DNA of 64,000 nucleotides from Tahibacter aquaticus. GTDB lineage: Bacteria > Pseudomonadota > Gammaproteobacteria > Xanthomonadales > Rhodanobacteraceae. The notes beneath the pieces were generated by a model that worked only from the letters and a program-made list of their open reading frames with translations, was not told where the DNA came from and made no database searches. Below, in pieces: positions 1 to 7,022 of this stretch. The stretch is from NCBI RefSeq assembly GCF_004363655.1, contig NZ_SNZH01000006.1, positions 310,001 to 374,000 of the forward strand, given 5' to 3'. The position numbers were made by a program, and so were the translations under genes. How positions within the stretch are numbered: the first letter of the stretch is position 1; every line of letters begins with the position of its first letter.

Positions 1-1
1 C

Positions 2-1141
2 GCGCACTACGCCAGCTGGAAGGAAGGCCGCAGCGAATTCGACCGGCTGTGGCAGCGGCGTTTTACCGAGCGGCATCAGCTGCAGTATTCCGGGTTCTCG
101 CCGGCGCGCCTGTTCACTTCGATGTTCCTGCACGGCGATTTCGGCCATCTGCTGGGCAATATGGTGTTCCTCGTCATGCTCGGCCTGCTGGTCGAAGGGG
201 CGCTGGGTTCGGCCCTGTTCCTCGCCGTCTATCTGCTGGGTGGGCTGGGCGGATCGCTGGTGTCACTGGCCTTGCACTGGGGCGAGCCCGGCGGCGCGCT
301 GGGTGCGTCCGGTGCGATTGCTGCGCTGATGGGCGCGTACTGCGTGCTGTGGGGACTGCGCAAGGTACGGGTGTTCTGGTGGGCTTTTGTCGTCTTCGAT
401 TATTCGCGCATCGCGGCCTTGTGGCTGTTGCCGTTCTGGCTGGGCTGGGAGCTGTTCAACCTGCTCGCCAACCCCGATGCAGGCATCGGCTTCGACGCGC
501 ATGCGGGCGGTATCGCCAGTGGCGCGCTGCTGGCCTGGGGCGTGCGTGCGATGGGCTGGGAACGGCGCGAATTCCTCGACGAAGACGAAAAGGCCGACCA
601 GGCCAAGGCGCAGCAGGACGGCCTGGAGTTGGCCCTGCAGCATCTGGGCCGGCTGGAAGTCGCCCCGGCGCGCAAGTTGCTGGAGCCGCTGGACCGCGCC
701 GGGCCGCCGTCGCTGGATGTGCGCATCGCGCTGTACCGCTGCGCGCGTTACGCCAAGTTGCCGGCTGCCATGCGCGATGCCTTGCAGCGTGTGCTGGAAT
801 TGCCGCTGGCCGATGCGGCGGCGGTGCGCAAGGTCAAGGCCGTCATCGACGACTACCTCAAGGTGGATGCCGACGGTCTGGTACTGCAGCCGGCGCAGTC
901 GCTGCAGCTGGCGCGGGCCTGGCTGCGCATCGGCGCCGACAAGGACGCGGAACCGCTGCTGCGCGAGCTGGGCCAGCGCCTGCCGGATCATCCGGGCCTG
1001 GCCGAGCTGTGTTGGCAGGTGGCGCAGCGCGCCCGCGAAGGCTCGGCCGACTGGCGCGCGCGGCTGGAACTGATCGTGCGGCATTGCCCGCGCAGCGAGC
1101 TGGCGCCGAAGGCGCAGTTCCTGCTCAGCCAGACGCCTTAG
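2..1141 (+). CDS. Rhomboid-family intramembrane serine protease (5' end outside window)
   Basis: Intramembrane serine protease fold that cleaves substrate transmembrane helices within the inner membrane. The frame is open from the left edge, so the true start lies upstream and only the C-terminal ~379 residues are seen. Visible motifs are HGDFGHLLGNM (the His-Asn part of the oxyanion region), GASGAIAALMG with the catalytic Ser, and DAHAGGIASG with the catalytic His, set in hydrophobic helices. After the last helix comes a soluble alpha-helical region of about 190 residues, rich in Leu/Ala repeats like TPR-type solenoids, which is longer than the tail of small rhomboids such as GlpG. The substrate is unknown. 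Confidence 0.9.
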   Translation, partial: AHYASWKEGRSEFDRLWQRRFTERHQLQYSGFSPARLFTSMFLHGDFGHLLGNMVFLVMLGLLVEGALGSALFLAVYLLGGLGGSLVSLALHWGEPGGALGASGAIAALMGAYCVLWGLRKVRVFWWAFVVFDYSRIAALWLLPFWLGWELFNLLANPDAGIGFDAHAGGIASGALLAWGVRAMGWERREFLDEDEKADQAKAQQDGLELALQHLGRLEVAPARKLLEPLDRAGPPSLDVRIALYRCARYAKLPAAMRDALQRVLELPLADAAAVRKVKAVIDDYLKVDADGLVLQPAQSLQLARAWLRIGADKDAEPLLRELGQRLPDHPGLAELCWQVAQRAREGSADWRARLELIVRHCPRSELAPKAQFLLSQTP

Positions 1142-1193
1142 CGCCTGACAGCGTGCAATACGCTGCCGGTGGCCGTGGCTTGGCTTGGCTTGG

Positions 1194-1217
1194 AGCCCTC
1201 CCTTGACGGGGAGGGCT
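1194..1217. repeat. 9-bp inverted repeat downstream of rhomboid gene
   Basis: Perfect 9-bp arms (AGCCCTCCC / GGGAGGGCT) around a 6-base loop, 53 bp after the rhomboid stop. There is no T-run on either side, so it is either a weak terminator or an mRNA 3' end-protecting hairpin. A GGCTT repeat lies just before it. Confidence 0.45.
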
Positions 1218-1293
1218 AGACACCCGGTAGCTTGGCGATGGTGTCAGACGCTCTCAGGCACGCTGGGGATCAGCCGCTGCCGGCGTGTTCCGG

Positions 1294-1689
1294 TCAGCTC
1301 TGGAATTGTGCAAAGGTGACAAAGTGGCCGCCGGGCTCGCGGTAGCCGATCTCGTTCGAGCCGTAGAACGTGGTGCGCCGTTCCAGCACGACTTCGCAAC
1401 CCTGCAAGGCGGCGATCACCGCGTCCAGGTCGGCTACTTCGACGAACAGCCAGGTCTTGTCGCCGTCGAACTGGCGCGCGTAGGCGGCGGCGTCGTCTTC
1501 CAGCGAGGCCACGCTCTGCAGCATCACCTCGACCGCGTCCTTGCGCAGGATGACGAAGCCCAGGCGGTCGCCGTGCGGCACTTCGGCAATCACGGGGAAG
1601 CCCAGGCGGTCGCGCCAGAATTCCAGGCTGGGTTCAATGGCGTCGACGAACAGGACCGGTGTGCTGCGGCGAATGACGGGTGTGGACAT
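1294..1689 (-). CDS. VOC-superfamily (glyoxalase/bleomycin-resistance fold) protein
   Basis: A 131-residue single-domain vicinal-oxygen-chelate protein. The N-terminal strand TPVLFVDAIEPSLEFWRDRLGF and the C-terminal GYREPGGHFVTFAQF are typical of the glyoxalase/dioxygenase fold. Members bind a metal and act on small organic molecules or sequester drugs, so the substrate cannot be read from sequence. The ATG at 1689 gives the full usual domain length. It is divergent from the cation transporter that starts at 1770, sharing an 80-bp intergenic region. Confidence 0.8.
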   Translation of the reverse strand: MSTPVIRRSTPVLFVDAIEPSLEFWRDRLGFPVIAEVPHGDRLGFVILRKDAVEVMLQSVASLEDDAAAYARQFDGDKTWLFVEVADLDAVIAALQGCEVVLERRTTFYGSNEIGYREPGGHFVTFAQFQS

Positions 1690-1769
1690 GGGTTTCTGTC
1701 TTCCGGTGGAGGGGGCGGCCGATGATAAACTCGGCCTTCTGTCACCGGGGCATCAGCAGGGAGTTGGAG

Positions 1770-2678
1770 ATGGCTGGAAAAGCGGATTCGGTAAAGACGA
1801 TCTTTTATGCCCTGGGCGCCAACTTCGCGATCTTCGTCGCCAAGCTGGTTGCAGCGATCATCACCGGGTCTGGTTCCATGCTCGCCGAAGCGGTGCATTC
1901 GCTGGCCGATTGCGGCAACCAGGGCCTGCTGCTGCTCGGTCTCAAGCGCGCCAAGGCGCCACCGTCGCCGGATTTTCCGCTGGGCTTCGGCAAGGCCATC
2001 TACTTCTGGTCCTTCCTCGTCGCGCTGATGCTGTTCAGTGTCGGCGGTATGTTTTCCATCTATGAGGGCATGCACAAGCTGGCCCATCCCGAACCGCTGA
2101 AATGGGGCTGGCTGGCGGTCGGCGTGCTGACCTTCGGCATCATCGCCGAGAGTTTTTCCATGTGGGGCTGCGTGCGCGAAGTGAACAAGGCGCGCGGCGG
2201 GCAAACCCTGTGGCGCTGGTTCCGCGACAGCCGCCAGAGCGAGCTGATCGTGATCTTCGGCGAAGACCTCGCCGCCTTGCTTGGCCTGGTGTTTGCGCTG
2301 ATCGCGGTGCTGCTGACCATGGCCACCGGCAACCCGATGTACGACGCGGCCGGTTCCATCGGCATTGGCGTGCTGCTGATCGTGGTGGCGGTGTTCATTG
2401 CGGTCGAGGTGAAGGCGCTGCTGATCGGGCAGGGCGTGGAGCCGCGCACCAAGCAGGCCATGCTCAACCTGCTCAACGAGCGCAGCGAGATCAAGCAGGT
2501 CTACAACCTGCTCACCCTGCAGCTGGGCCCGGACGTGATGGTGGCGGTGAAGGCGGAAATGGCGCGCTTTCTCTCGCCGCGCGACATGATCGACGACATC
2601 AACCGGGTGGAAGCGGCGCTGCGCGAGCAGTTCCCGGAAATCCGCTGGTGCTTCTTCGAGCCGGACATGAAGGACTGA
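1770..2678 (+). CDS. Cation diffusion facilitator (CDF) family transporter
   Basis: Inner-membrane divalent metal/proton antiporter of the CDF family, 302 aa. The ATG at 1770 is preceded by a GGGAG ribosome-binding site and starts directly at the first helix; an upstream in-frame ATG at 1680 lacks this. The first metal-site helix reads HSLADCGNQ. The second, IFGEDLAALLG, has Glu-Asp where classical zinc CDFs have His-x3-Asp, which is the pattern of the SLC30A9-like subgroup. The soluble C-terminal domain ends at FFEPDMKD. Metal specificity is not predictable from this. Convergent with the gene ending at 2685. Confidence 0.88.
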   Translation: MAGKADSVKTIFYALGANFAIFVAKLVAAIITGSGSMLAEAVHSLADCGNQGLLLLGLKRAKAPPSPDFPLGFGKAIYFWSFLVALMLFSVGGMFSIYEGMHKLAHPEPLKWGWLAVGVLTFGIIAESFSMWGCVREVNKARGGQTLWRWFRDSRQSELIVIFGEDLAALLGLVFALIAVLLTMATGNPMYDAAGSIGIGVLLIVVAVFIAVEVKALLIGQGVEPRTKQAMLNLLNERSEIKQVYNLLTLQLGPDVMVAVKAEMARFLSPRDMIDDINRVEAALREQFPEIRWCFFEPDMKD

Positions 2679-2684
2679 AACCGT

Positions 2685-3413
2685 TCAGTCGCCGGCGTAG
2701 AACAAGCCTTCTATCGCCGTGCTGCCGTCGTCCTGGCCGGGCAGGTAGGCCCAGCCGACGATGCCTTCGGCGCTGAGCAGCAGGTAGTTCGGGTTCTGGC
2801 CGCTGTCGTCCACCGTGCTGTTGTCGTTGAGCAGCACGGTGACGCTGCTGCCGGCGGGCAGTACCACGCCGGTGGTCGCGGCCGTGGCGCCCGGCGCGCG
2901 GCGCAGCGGGATTGCCGCGCGGGTCTTGCCGGTCAGCCCGACGTGCAACAGCGGCTGCACCAGTTCTGTAAACCTGTCGCCGTCCCAGCGGAACACCTTG
3001 CGCTGGTCGTAGTAGTTGTCGCTATGGCCGGCGACGACGATGCGGCCGTCGCCGGGAAAGGCGAATTCGCTGCCCGGCGCGTCGAATACGTTTTTCTCCG
3101 GCACGTCGGTATTCGGCAGCAGGCGGCAGCGGGGATCGGCGCTGGGGCCGGAGTCGCAGTACAGGGTCAGCGGCGGGATGCCCTTGCCCAGCCGCAGCCG
3201 CAGCGGCAGCGCGACATACACACCGGCCTGCTCGACCTCGTTCATCCAGGACGGTCGATCGGTGACTTTTTCGGACTGGTCCTTGGCATACAGCACGCGT
3301 ATGCCTTCGTTTTCCAGTTTCAGCGGCGTTAACTGCGGAAACACGGCGGCGAGATCGGCGGCCAGGGCGCAGCCCGGCAGCAGTGCGGCGAGCAGCAGGC
3401 AACGAGCAGTCAC
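2685..3413 (-). CDS. Exported protein of unknown function with SH3-like C-terminal region
   Basis: I do not recognise the family. The 242-residue product begins with a signal peptide (MTARCLLLAALLPGCALA, cleavage near residue 18). The C-terminal part (IPLRRAPGATAATTGVVLPAGSSVTVLL ... GIVGWAYLPG, given here in pieces) has the layout of a bacterial SH3 domain: a multiplied reading followed by a Gly-Trp-x-Tyr end. The middle contains a Cys pair (CDSGPSADPRC) that could form a periplasmic disulfide. It lies 33 bp downstream of the Slp-like lipoprotein gene on the same strand and is probably its operon partner at the cell envelope. Confidence 0.6.
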   Translation of the reverse strand: MTARCLLLAALLPGCALAADLAAVFPQLTPLKLENEGIRVLYAKDQSEKVTDRPSWMNEVEQAGVYVALPLRLRLGKGIPPLTLYCDSGPSADPRCRLLPNTDVPEKNVFDAPGSEFAFPGDGRIVVAGHSDNYYDQRKVFRWDGDRFTELVQPLLHVGLTGKTRAAIPLRRAPGATAATTGVVLPAGSSVTVLLNDNSTVDDSGQNPNYLLLSAEGIVGWAYLPGQDDGSTAIEGLFYAGD

Positions 3414-3446
3414 GGGCGTTACTCCAAAAAACAGGGCGCGCCGACT

Positions 3447-3947
3447 TTAGCGGATATGCACGCCGACACCGATGCCGATGTGCCATTGTGGCCGGTCGAA
3501 CTGGAAGCCCGGCGGCCAGCGGTGTACGTGTTCGGCCTCGACCAGCGGGAAGACGTAGTCGCGTTCGCCGACATGGCCGGCACGCATGCCGGCGATGCGG
3601 CCGTTCAAGGTGACGAACAGGCCGTCGGGATAGTCGTGGCGCTCCACGTAGCCGGGCAGCACGATGATGAAGCGGCCCTGGCTGGGCGCCTGCGGCAGCG
3701 GGCGCTGGGCGCGGTCCAGCGGGTAGGCGAGGATGGTCACTTCGGTGCTGCTGTCGCGGTTTTCCAGCGCCAGGATGCTGCCGCCCCAGAGTACCTGCGC
3801 ACCGGTGTGCTGTTCCGGTTCGGCGGCGGCCTCGTACGGCAGTACCGCCGACAGGCCCGGGCCGGTCGCGATGACCGGCCGGCTGACGCAGCCGCCGAGC
3901 AGGGCGGCGGCAAGAAATAAACAGATCAGCAAAATACCTTTGTTCAT
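3447..3947 (-). CDS. Slp-family outer-membrane lipoprotein
   Basis: A 166-residue lipoprotein resembling E. coli Slp, a starvation/stationary-phase outer-membrane lipoprotein. The signal MNKGILLICLFLAAALLGGC ends in a lipobox with the acylated Cys at residue 20. Family-like stretches are LWGGSILALENRDSSTEVTI, YPLDRAQRP and QGRFIIVLPGYVERHDY. The start codon overlaps the stop of the upstream sirtuin gene by four bases (ATGA), implying translational coupling. A longer upstream reading frame exists but only by reading through the sirtuin gene. Confidence 0.78.
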   Translation of the reverse strand: MNKGILLICLFLAAALLGGCVSRPVIATGPGLSAVLPYEAAAEPEQHTGAQVLWGGSILALENRDSSTEVTILAYPLDRAQRPLPQAPSQGRFIIVLPGYVERHDYPDGLFVTLNGRIAGMRAGHVGERDYVFPLVEAEHVHRWPPGFQFDRPQWHIGIGVGVHIR

Positions 3948-4708
3948 GCGTGTACTCCGTTCCAGGCGGCCAGCACGGCCGGCAGTGCCACGCCGGCGGC
4001 CAGCGGCAGGCACAGGTCGGCCTGGCCGGACAGCGGCGTGCGTTGCGGATTGATTTCGGCGAACCAGGCGCCGTGGCGCTGTGCCTCGGCGGGCAGTCCG
4101 GCGGCGGGATGGACCAGGGCTGAGGTGCCTATGGCCAGTACCACGTCGCAGTCGGCCGCAGCCGCATAGGCCTGTTCCAGCGCGGCGGCGGGCAGGTTTT
4201 CGCCGAACCAGACCACGCCGGGGCGGGCCAGTCCGCGCGGATGGTGCGGCGATGGTGGGGGTTCCTGCGGATGCGCGGCCAGCCAATCGGCATCGATCGC
4301 CTGGCCGGTGATGGAGCAGAGAGTGCGCGCGATGGAGCCGTGCAGGCAGATGGCGTCGTGGAAGCCGGCGCGCTGGTGCAGGTCGTCGACGTTCTGCGTG
4401 ACCAGGGTTGTCGGCAGGCGCCGGGCGATCTCGACCAGGGCGTAGTGAGCCGCATTCGGCTGCGCCCGGGCGATCTGGTCACGACGCCAGGCATACCAGC
4501 GCCACACCAGGGCGGGATCGCGCGCAAAGGCTTCGGGCGTGGCCAGGTCTTCGGGGCGGAAACGTGCCCACAGCCCGGTCTGCGCATCGCGAAACGTGGC
4601 AATACCGGACTCGGCCGATACGCCGGCGCCGGTCAGTACCAGCAGGCGGCGTGCCTGGCTCAGCGTGGCAGCCAGCTGGCGTACGGGTTCCATGGCAACA
4701 GTTTCCAT
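3944..4708 (-). CDS. Sir2-family NAD-dependent protein deacylase (sirtuin), zinc site degenerate
   Basis: Removes acyl groups from lysine using NAD. The 254-residue reading from ATG 4708 has the NAD-binding TGAGVSAESGIATFR, the QNVDDLHQRAG motif and the catalytic His at residue 123 (LHGS). Tyr72 and Arg75 (YAWR) match the pair that directs class III sirtuins such as SIRT5 and CobB to succinyl/malonyl-lysine. The small-domain zinc tetrad is not intact: only Cys131 is at an expected place, and the second Cys-x2-Cys pair is replaced by a Pro/His-rich segment (residues 148-158). An upstream ATG (4783) is in frame but gives an atypical N-terminus. First gene of the Slp operon. Confidence 0.85.
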   Translation of the reverse strand: METVAMEPVRQLAATLSQARRLLVLTGAGVSAESGIATFRDAQTGLWARFRPEDLATPEAFARDPALVWRWYAWRRDQIARAQPNAAHYALVEIARRLPTTLVTQNVDDLHQRAGFHDAICLHGSIARTLCSITGQAIDADWLAAHPQEPPPSPHHPRGLARPGVVWFGENLPAAALEQAYAAAADCDVVLAIGTSALVHPAAGLPAEAQRHGAWFAEINPQRTPLSGQADLCLPLAAGVALPAVLAAWNGVHA

Positions 4709-4820
4709 AATCCCAGTGTGGCATGCCAGGCAGACGGCGGCGCATGACTTTCGGCGGTGGATGCGCTGTAACGCATGCGGCATAAGCGAAGGTTACGTCC
4801 TGAGATTGGGGAATCCCTCC

Positions 4821-6974
4821 GTGCACCGCCGTCTTGTTGCTCTCATTGCCGCTTGCCTCGCCGTTTCCGCCCATGCCGACGAAGGCATGTGGCAGCCGGC
4901 CCAGCTGCCGTCCATCGCCGCCCAGCTCAAGCAGCGCGGACTGGAGCTGGACCCTTCGCGCCTGACCGACCTGACCGGTCCGACCATGGGCGCGGTCGTC
5001 AGCATCGGCGGCTGCACGGCCTCGTTCGTTTCGCCCGAGGCGCTGGTGGTGACCAATCATCACTGTGCCTACGGCGCCATCCAGTACAACTCGACGGCGG
5101 AAAAGAACCTGATCAAGGACGGTTTCCTCGCCCGCAGCCAGGCCGAGGAACTGCCCGGCGATCCGAACCAGCGCGTCTACGTCACCGACGAGATCCGCGA
5201 CATCACTGCGGAAATCACCGGCAAGCTCGACCCCAAGCTCGGCGGCATCGAGCGCTACAACGCGATCGACAAGGCACAGAAGGCCGCCGTGGCGAAATGC
5301 GAAAAACCCGGCGTTCGCTGCGACGTATACAACTTCCATGGCGGCTACAGCTTCCAGCTGGTGCGCCAGCGCGAGATCAAGGACGTGCGCCTGGTCTACG
5401 CGCCGCCGTCGGCGATCGGCAAGTTCGGCGGCGATGTGGACAACTGGATGTGGCCGCGCCACACCGGCGACTTCAGCTTCCTGCGCGCCTACGTGGCCAA
5501 GGACGGCAGCTCCAAGCCGTATTCCAAGGACAACGTTCCGTTCAAGCCCAAGCACTTCCTGCCGGTGAACGCGCAGGGCCTGGAGCCGGGCGATTTCGTC
5601 ATGGTCGCTGGCTATCCGGGCCGTACCAACCGCTATCGCCTGGCCGAGGAAACCCGCGACGCAATCGACTGGCAGTACCCGACCAATATCGGCTGGTATA
5701 CCGAGATTCTTGCGCTGATCGGCGCTGCCGGCGGCAAGGACCCGGCCGTGGCAGTGAAATACGCCAACGCCGTGGCCAGCTACAACAACTATCTGAAGAA
5801 TTTCCGCGGCCAGCTGGAAGGCCTGGCCAAGGCGCATGCGGTCGACGTGAAGACCGCCAAGGAAACCGCGCTGCTGCAATGGCTGGCTGCCCAGGGTGGC
5901 GAAACCGCCAGGCTCGCCGACGACATTACCGCCCTGCGCGGCGTGCTGGCGCAGCAGCGCGCGCTGCGCGACCGCGACCTGGTGCTGGGTTATTTGAATC
6001 GTATAGGATTATACAATTCAGCATATAACATCTACCGCACCTCGATCGAGCGCACCAAGCCCGATCTGCAGCGCGAGCAGGGCTACCAGGCGCGCGACGA
6101 GATCAAGCTCGAAGGCAACCTGCGCCAGCTGGAGCGGCGCATGGACGCGGGCGTCGACCAGCAGCTGTTCCTGCATTTCCTGCGCGGTTATGTGAAGTTG
6201 CCGGCCGGCCAGCGCGTGGCGGCACTGGATACCTGGCTGGGTGCGGCGGCGAGCGACGATGCGGCGCTGGTGCAGAAAGTCGCCGCGCTGTACGCCGGCA
6301 GCAAGCTGACCGACGTGAACGAGCGCCTGACGTGGTTCAAGGCCAAGCGCAGCGAGATCGAGGCGTCCGGTGACGAAGGTCTCAAGCTGATGGTCGCGCT
6401 GATGCCGGACCTGCTGCAGATCGAGAATGCCCGCAAGCAGCGCAGCGGCGACGAGCTGCGCCTGCGGCCGCGCTTCATGCAGGCGATGATCGCCTACAAC
6501 GAATCGCTGCAGCAGCCGGTGTATCCGGATGCGAACAGCTCCCTGCGCGTCACCTTCGGCCAGGTGCAGGGCATCAGGAAGGACGGCGTGGAGTTCACGC
6601 CGTTCACCAGCGGCGACGGCATCGTCGCCAAGACCACCGGTGCCGATCCGTTCGACACGCCGGCCAAGGAGTACCAGGCTCTGGTCGCCCGCGACTACGG
6701 CAGCTATGCCTCGGCCAAGAGCGGCCAGCTGCCGGTAAATTTCCTCGCCGACCTGGACATCACCGGCGGCAATTCCGGTTCGCCAGCGCTGGATGCCCAG
6801 GGTCGCCTGGTCGGCCTGGCCTTCGACGGCAACTGGGACAGCGTCAGTGCCGACTGGATCTTCGAGCCGAAGCTGACCCGTTCCATCCAGGTCGACGTGC
6901 GCTACATGCTGTGGATCATGGACAAGATCGACGGCGCGCAGAACCTGCTCAAGGAAATGGGTGTGGCGCGCTGA
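4821..6974 (+). CDS. S46-family dipeptidyl-peptidase (DPP7-like)
   Basis: Periplasmic serine exopeptidase that releases dipeptides from peptide N-termini. The chosen GTG start (4821), 8-10 bases after a GGGGA ribosome-binding site, gives a 717-residue protein with a clean signal peptide (LVALIAACLAVSAHA). Longer in-frame starts would place 20 or more polar residues ahead of it. The catalytic His is in VVTNHHCAYGAIQ, Asp in GGDVDNWMWPRHTGDF and Ser in GGNSGSPALDAQG. In AFDGNWD the Gly occupies the position where DPP11-type enzymes carry Arg, which favours a DPP7-like hydrophobic P1 preference. An AT-rich rare-codon patch with a dyad lies inside the gene (5989-6036). Confidence 0.9.
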   Translation: MHRRLVALIAACLAVSAHADEGMWQPAQLPSIAAQLKQRGLELDPSRLTDLTGPTMGAVVSIGGCTASFVSPEALVVTNHHCAYGAIQYNSTAEKNLIKDGFLARSQAEELPGDPNQRVYVTDEIRDITAEITGKLDPKLGGIERYNAIDKAQKAAVAKCEKPGVRCDVYNFHGGYSFQLVRQREIKDVRLVYAPPSAIGKFGGDVDNWMWPRHTGDFSFLRAYVAKDGSSKPYSKDNVPFKPKHFLPVNAQGLEPGDFVMVAGYPGRTNRYRLAEETRDAIDWQYPTNIGWYTEILALIGAAGGKDPAVAVKYANAVASYNNYLKNFRGQLEGLAKAHAVDVKTAKETALLQWLAAQGGETARLADDITALRGVLAQQRALRDRDLVLGYLNRIGLYNSAYNIYRTSIERTKPDLQREQGYQARDEIKLEGNLRQLERRMDAGVDQQLFLHFLRGYVKLPAGQRVAALDTWLGAAASDDAALVQKVAALYAGSKLTDVNERLTWFKAKRSEIEASGDEGLKLMVALMPDLLQIENARKQRSGDELRLRPRFMQAMIAYNESLQQPVYPDANSSLRVTFGQVQGIRKDGVEFTPFTSGDGIVAKTTGADPFDTPAKEYQALVARDYGSYASAKSGQLPVNFLADLDITGGNSGSPALDAQGRLVGLAFDGNWDSVSADWIFEPKLTRSIQVDVRYMLWIMDKIDGAQNLLKEMGVAR
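5995..6020. repeat. AT-rich imperfect inverted repeat inside the S46 peptidase gene
   Basis: Arms TGAATCGTATA and TATACAATTCA (10 of 11 bases complementary) flank a GGAT loop. The surrounding ~48 bp uses codons such as TTG, ATA, TTA, TCA and GGA that are almost absent from the neighbouring sequence. Confidence 0.5.
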
Positions 6975-7022
6975 GCGCCACGCTGTTCTGACGCGGGCCG
7001 CAGTTCCGGTGCGGCGGGGTAC

